64,000 nt of DNA from Streptomyces poonensis. GTDB taxonomy: Bacteria > Actinomycetota > Actinomycetes > Streptomycetales > Streptomycetaceae. The stretch lies in NCBI RefSeq assembly GCF_014650915.1, contig NZ_BMVW01000023.1, positions 23,320 through 87,319 of the forward strand, written 5' to 3'. How positions within the stretch are numbered: the first letter of the stretch is position 1; every line of letters begins with the position of its first letter. This document shows, in pieces, positions 62,910 to 64,000 of the stretch. Under the pieces are notes generated by a model. It searched no databases. It was not told the origin of the DNA and saw only the letters and a program-made list of their open reading frames with translations. A program made the translations under genes and the position numbers.

Positions 62910-63227
62910 GTGCACGAGACCGGAGAAGCCTTCACGATCAAGCAGCTACGGCGACGCGCGTACCGGCTCATGGAACTGCTCGGTCTCCGTCGCGTTCGCA
63001 TATACGATGCCCGCTCGTCGTGCCTCGCGTACCTGGCCAACAACGGGGTGCCGGACCACATCCTTGCGCGGTGGGCCGGGCACACGAATGTGCGGACCAC
63101 CAAGAAGTGGTACGTCAAGCCGGATGTGGAGGATCTTTGCGGAGCCGCCACAACGTGGGACGGCTTGCACGGGGCCGCGACCCCAGCATGTGAGAGATTG
63201 CGAGATGTGAGAGCGTGCAGGACGTGA
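62910..63227 (+). pseudogene. Tyrosine-recombinase C-terminal remnant at the right island edge
   Basis: The reading frame gives FTIKQLRRRAYRLMELLGLR, RIYDARSSCLAYLANNGVPD and ILARWAGHTNVRTTKKWYVKP. These match the C-terminal catalytic part of a tyrosine integrase: ARSS in place of LRHT, and GH-x(n)-Y with the candidate nucleophilic Tyr in KKWY. N-terminal and core-binding domains are missing. It is unlike the integrase remnant at 1170, so it comes from another element. Confidence 0.7.
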
Positions 63228-63330
63228 GTGAGACACCGACCAACACCCTGCAGTACCGCTGTGACGCGCCGGCGGAGGCCCCAATCCTGATCCTGGGTCC
63301 CTCACTGGGTACCACATGGCACAGGTAGTG
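63224..63330 (+). pseudogene. Second 3-oxoadipate enol-lactonase-like N-terminal remnant
   Basis: From GTG 63224 the frame reads VSETPTNTLQYRCDAPAEAP and then ILILGP, after which SLGTTWH continues in another frame because of extra C residues (a run of five C at 63299-63303). This is the N-terminus of a PcaD/PcaL-like hydrolase. A comparable fragment is at 22735 on the other side of the accessory region. Confidence 0.6.
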
Positions 63331-64000
63331 GAGACCGTCCAGGGGCGTCTACGCCAGTCCAGCGCGGGCGTGAAATAGCAGGTCAGGGCCTTCCGGTCCG
63401 GGAGGGGCCGCCCAGTTGGTGATGGCTGCGTGATAGGCGAGTGATACGGCGGGGCCCGCCGGGGTCCCTCCTGACGGGACTATAAGCCGAGCCGTGAGAC
63501 GACGAAGCCGCATCGGAGCGCTCCGATGCGGCTTCGTCGTGAGACCGGGCGCTGGCGCGCACGATGCGGTTGGCGCCTCATGCGGTCCATGTGCCTGTGG
63601 CGCTTTTGGGGTGCGCCTACTTTGCGATTGCACTCCCCGGGAGAGGAGTCCATGTACTCCGGGCGGGTATATCCAGTGCTGTGATCGACCTCTGATCAGC
63701 GTCTCCGACGGCACCCCTCGGCCCGGTGGCACCCCCCCCAGGTCATCCGTTCGACAGGGGGCAAAAGCCATGCCGGGCCCGGAGGCCAGCGGCCCTCTTG
63801 CAGGACCGCGAAGAAGATAACGGGGCCATGAACCGTTGGGTCGGCATCGTGTCGCAGTGCGAGACCCCGCCGCCGACACCCGTGCACCGCATCGCGCTCG
63901 CTATCGACGCCGCGCGGAACCGGACGTCGTACCAACTAAGCGCCTATCCAGAAGTTCCGTCGGTAACTGGTCGGGAACCAAGGGCTGGTCCAGGGGGCGG
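63331..64000. other. Right end of the window, no supported gene
   Basis: About 670 bases. Apart from the palindrome at 63499-63540 I cannot support any coding region; the open frames look like chance high-GC frames. Confidence 0.5.
63499..63540. terminator. Perfect 42-bp palindrome (strong hairpin)
   Basis: ACGACGAAGCCGCATCGGAG followed by its reverse complement, with GCGC-type centre: a perfect 42-base palindrome. As RNA it forms a 19-bp stem with a 4-base loop and should terminate transcription in both directions. It separates the degraded island edge from whatever follows. Confidence 0.75.

Overview
The window is high-GC actinobacterial DNA, almost certainly Streptomyces: strong third-position GC bias, many GTG/TTG starts, ATGA/GTGA overlaps, apparently leaderless genes, an RNase Sa relative, and an allantoin locus with malate synthase and an IclR regulator. 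From memory, the order malate synthase, NTP transferase, IclR, allantoinase, allantoicase, then GntR, ROK kinase, SNF2 helicase and SWIM protein matches the S. coelicolor SCO6243-SCO6263 neighbourhood, so about 1-22.7 kb looks like conserved chromosome.

Layout. (1) 1-2.8 kb: cholesterol oxidase 3' end, type II thioesterase, an integrase remnant, a HipA-like kinase and a SelT/W-type protein. (2) 2.8-9.7 kb: purine/allantoin catabolism (aceB, MobA-like transferase, a small conserved protein, allR, allB, alc) with operator-like palindromes before aceB and allB. (3) 9.7-22.7 kb: SDR, secreted guanyl-RNase, small membrane protein, two-component system, P450, GntR regulator, ROK kinase with membrane protein, SNF2 helicase with SWIM protein. 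(4) 22.7-63.3 kb: an accessory island. Both edges carry short N-terminal remnants resembling 3-oxoadipate enol-lactonase (about 22735 and 63224). Inside are decayed genes, IS110 and IS630 remnants, and an integrase fragment at the right edge.

The island holds two biosynthetic units. Unit A (24.5-32.8 kb, minus strand, ending at a strong terminator) looks like an undescribed ribosomal-peptide-type operon: a TerB-like protein, an unannotated 19-codon gene (MTAEDFLASREAGEAATKW) with a near-ideal ribosome site, a perfect 16-bp hairpin just after it, then a HEAT plus SUMF1-type enzyme, class II aldolase, luciferase-like flavoenzyme, two PLP aminotransferases, a PNPOx-like flavoprotein and a P450 with an atypical I-helix. 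Unit B (35.0-62.3 kb) carries a beta-methyltryptophan triad (aminotransferase, cupin, C-methyltransferase), a cucumopine-synthase-like candidate Pictet-Spenglerase and two DAO-type flavin oxidases. It also has a phenazine-type shikimate cassette (class II DAHP synthase, SDR, isochorismatase, PhzE) expected to give 3-hydroxyanthranilate, plus a lyase, two flavoproteins, an acid-activating enzyme and two MFS exporters. The parts resemble streptonigrin/lavendamycin-type beta-carboline chemistry. Its candidate regulator fuses a StrR/ParB-like domain to a catalytically dead IS701 transposase. Several unit B genes are broken (asnB, TetR, quinone oxidoreductase), so the pathway may be partly decayed or the assembly may hold indels.

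An orphan MbtH gene (33775) lies between the units without an NRPS in view. I saw no rRNA, tRNA or CRISPR array.
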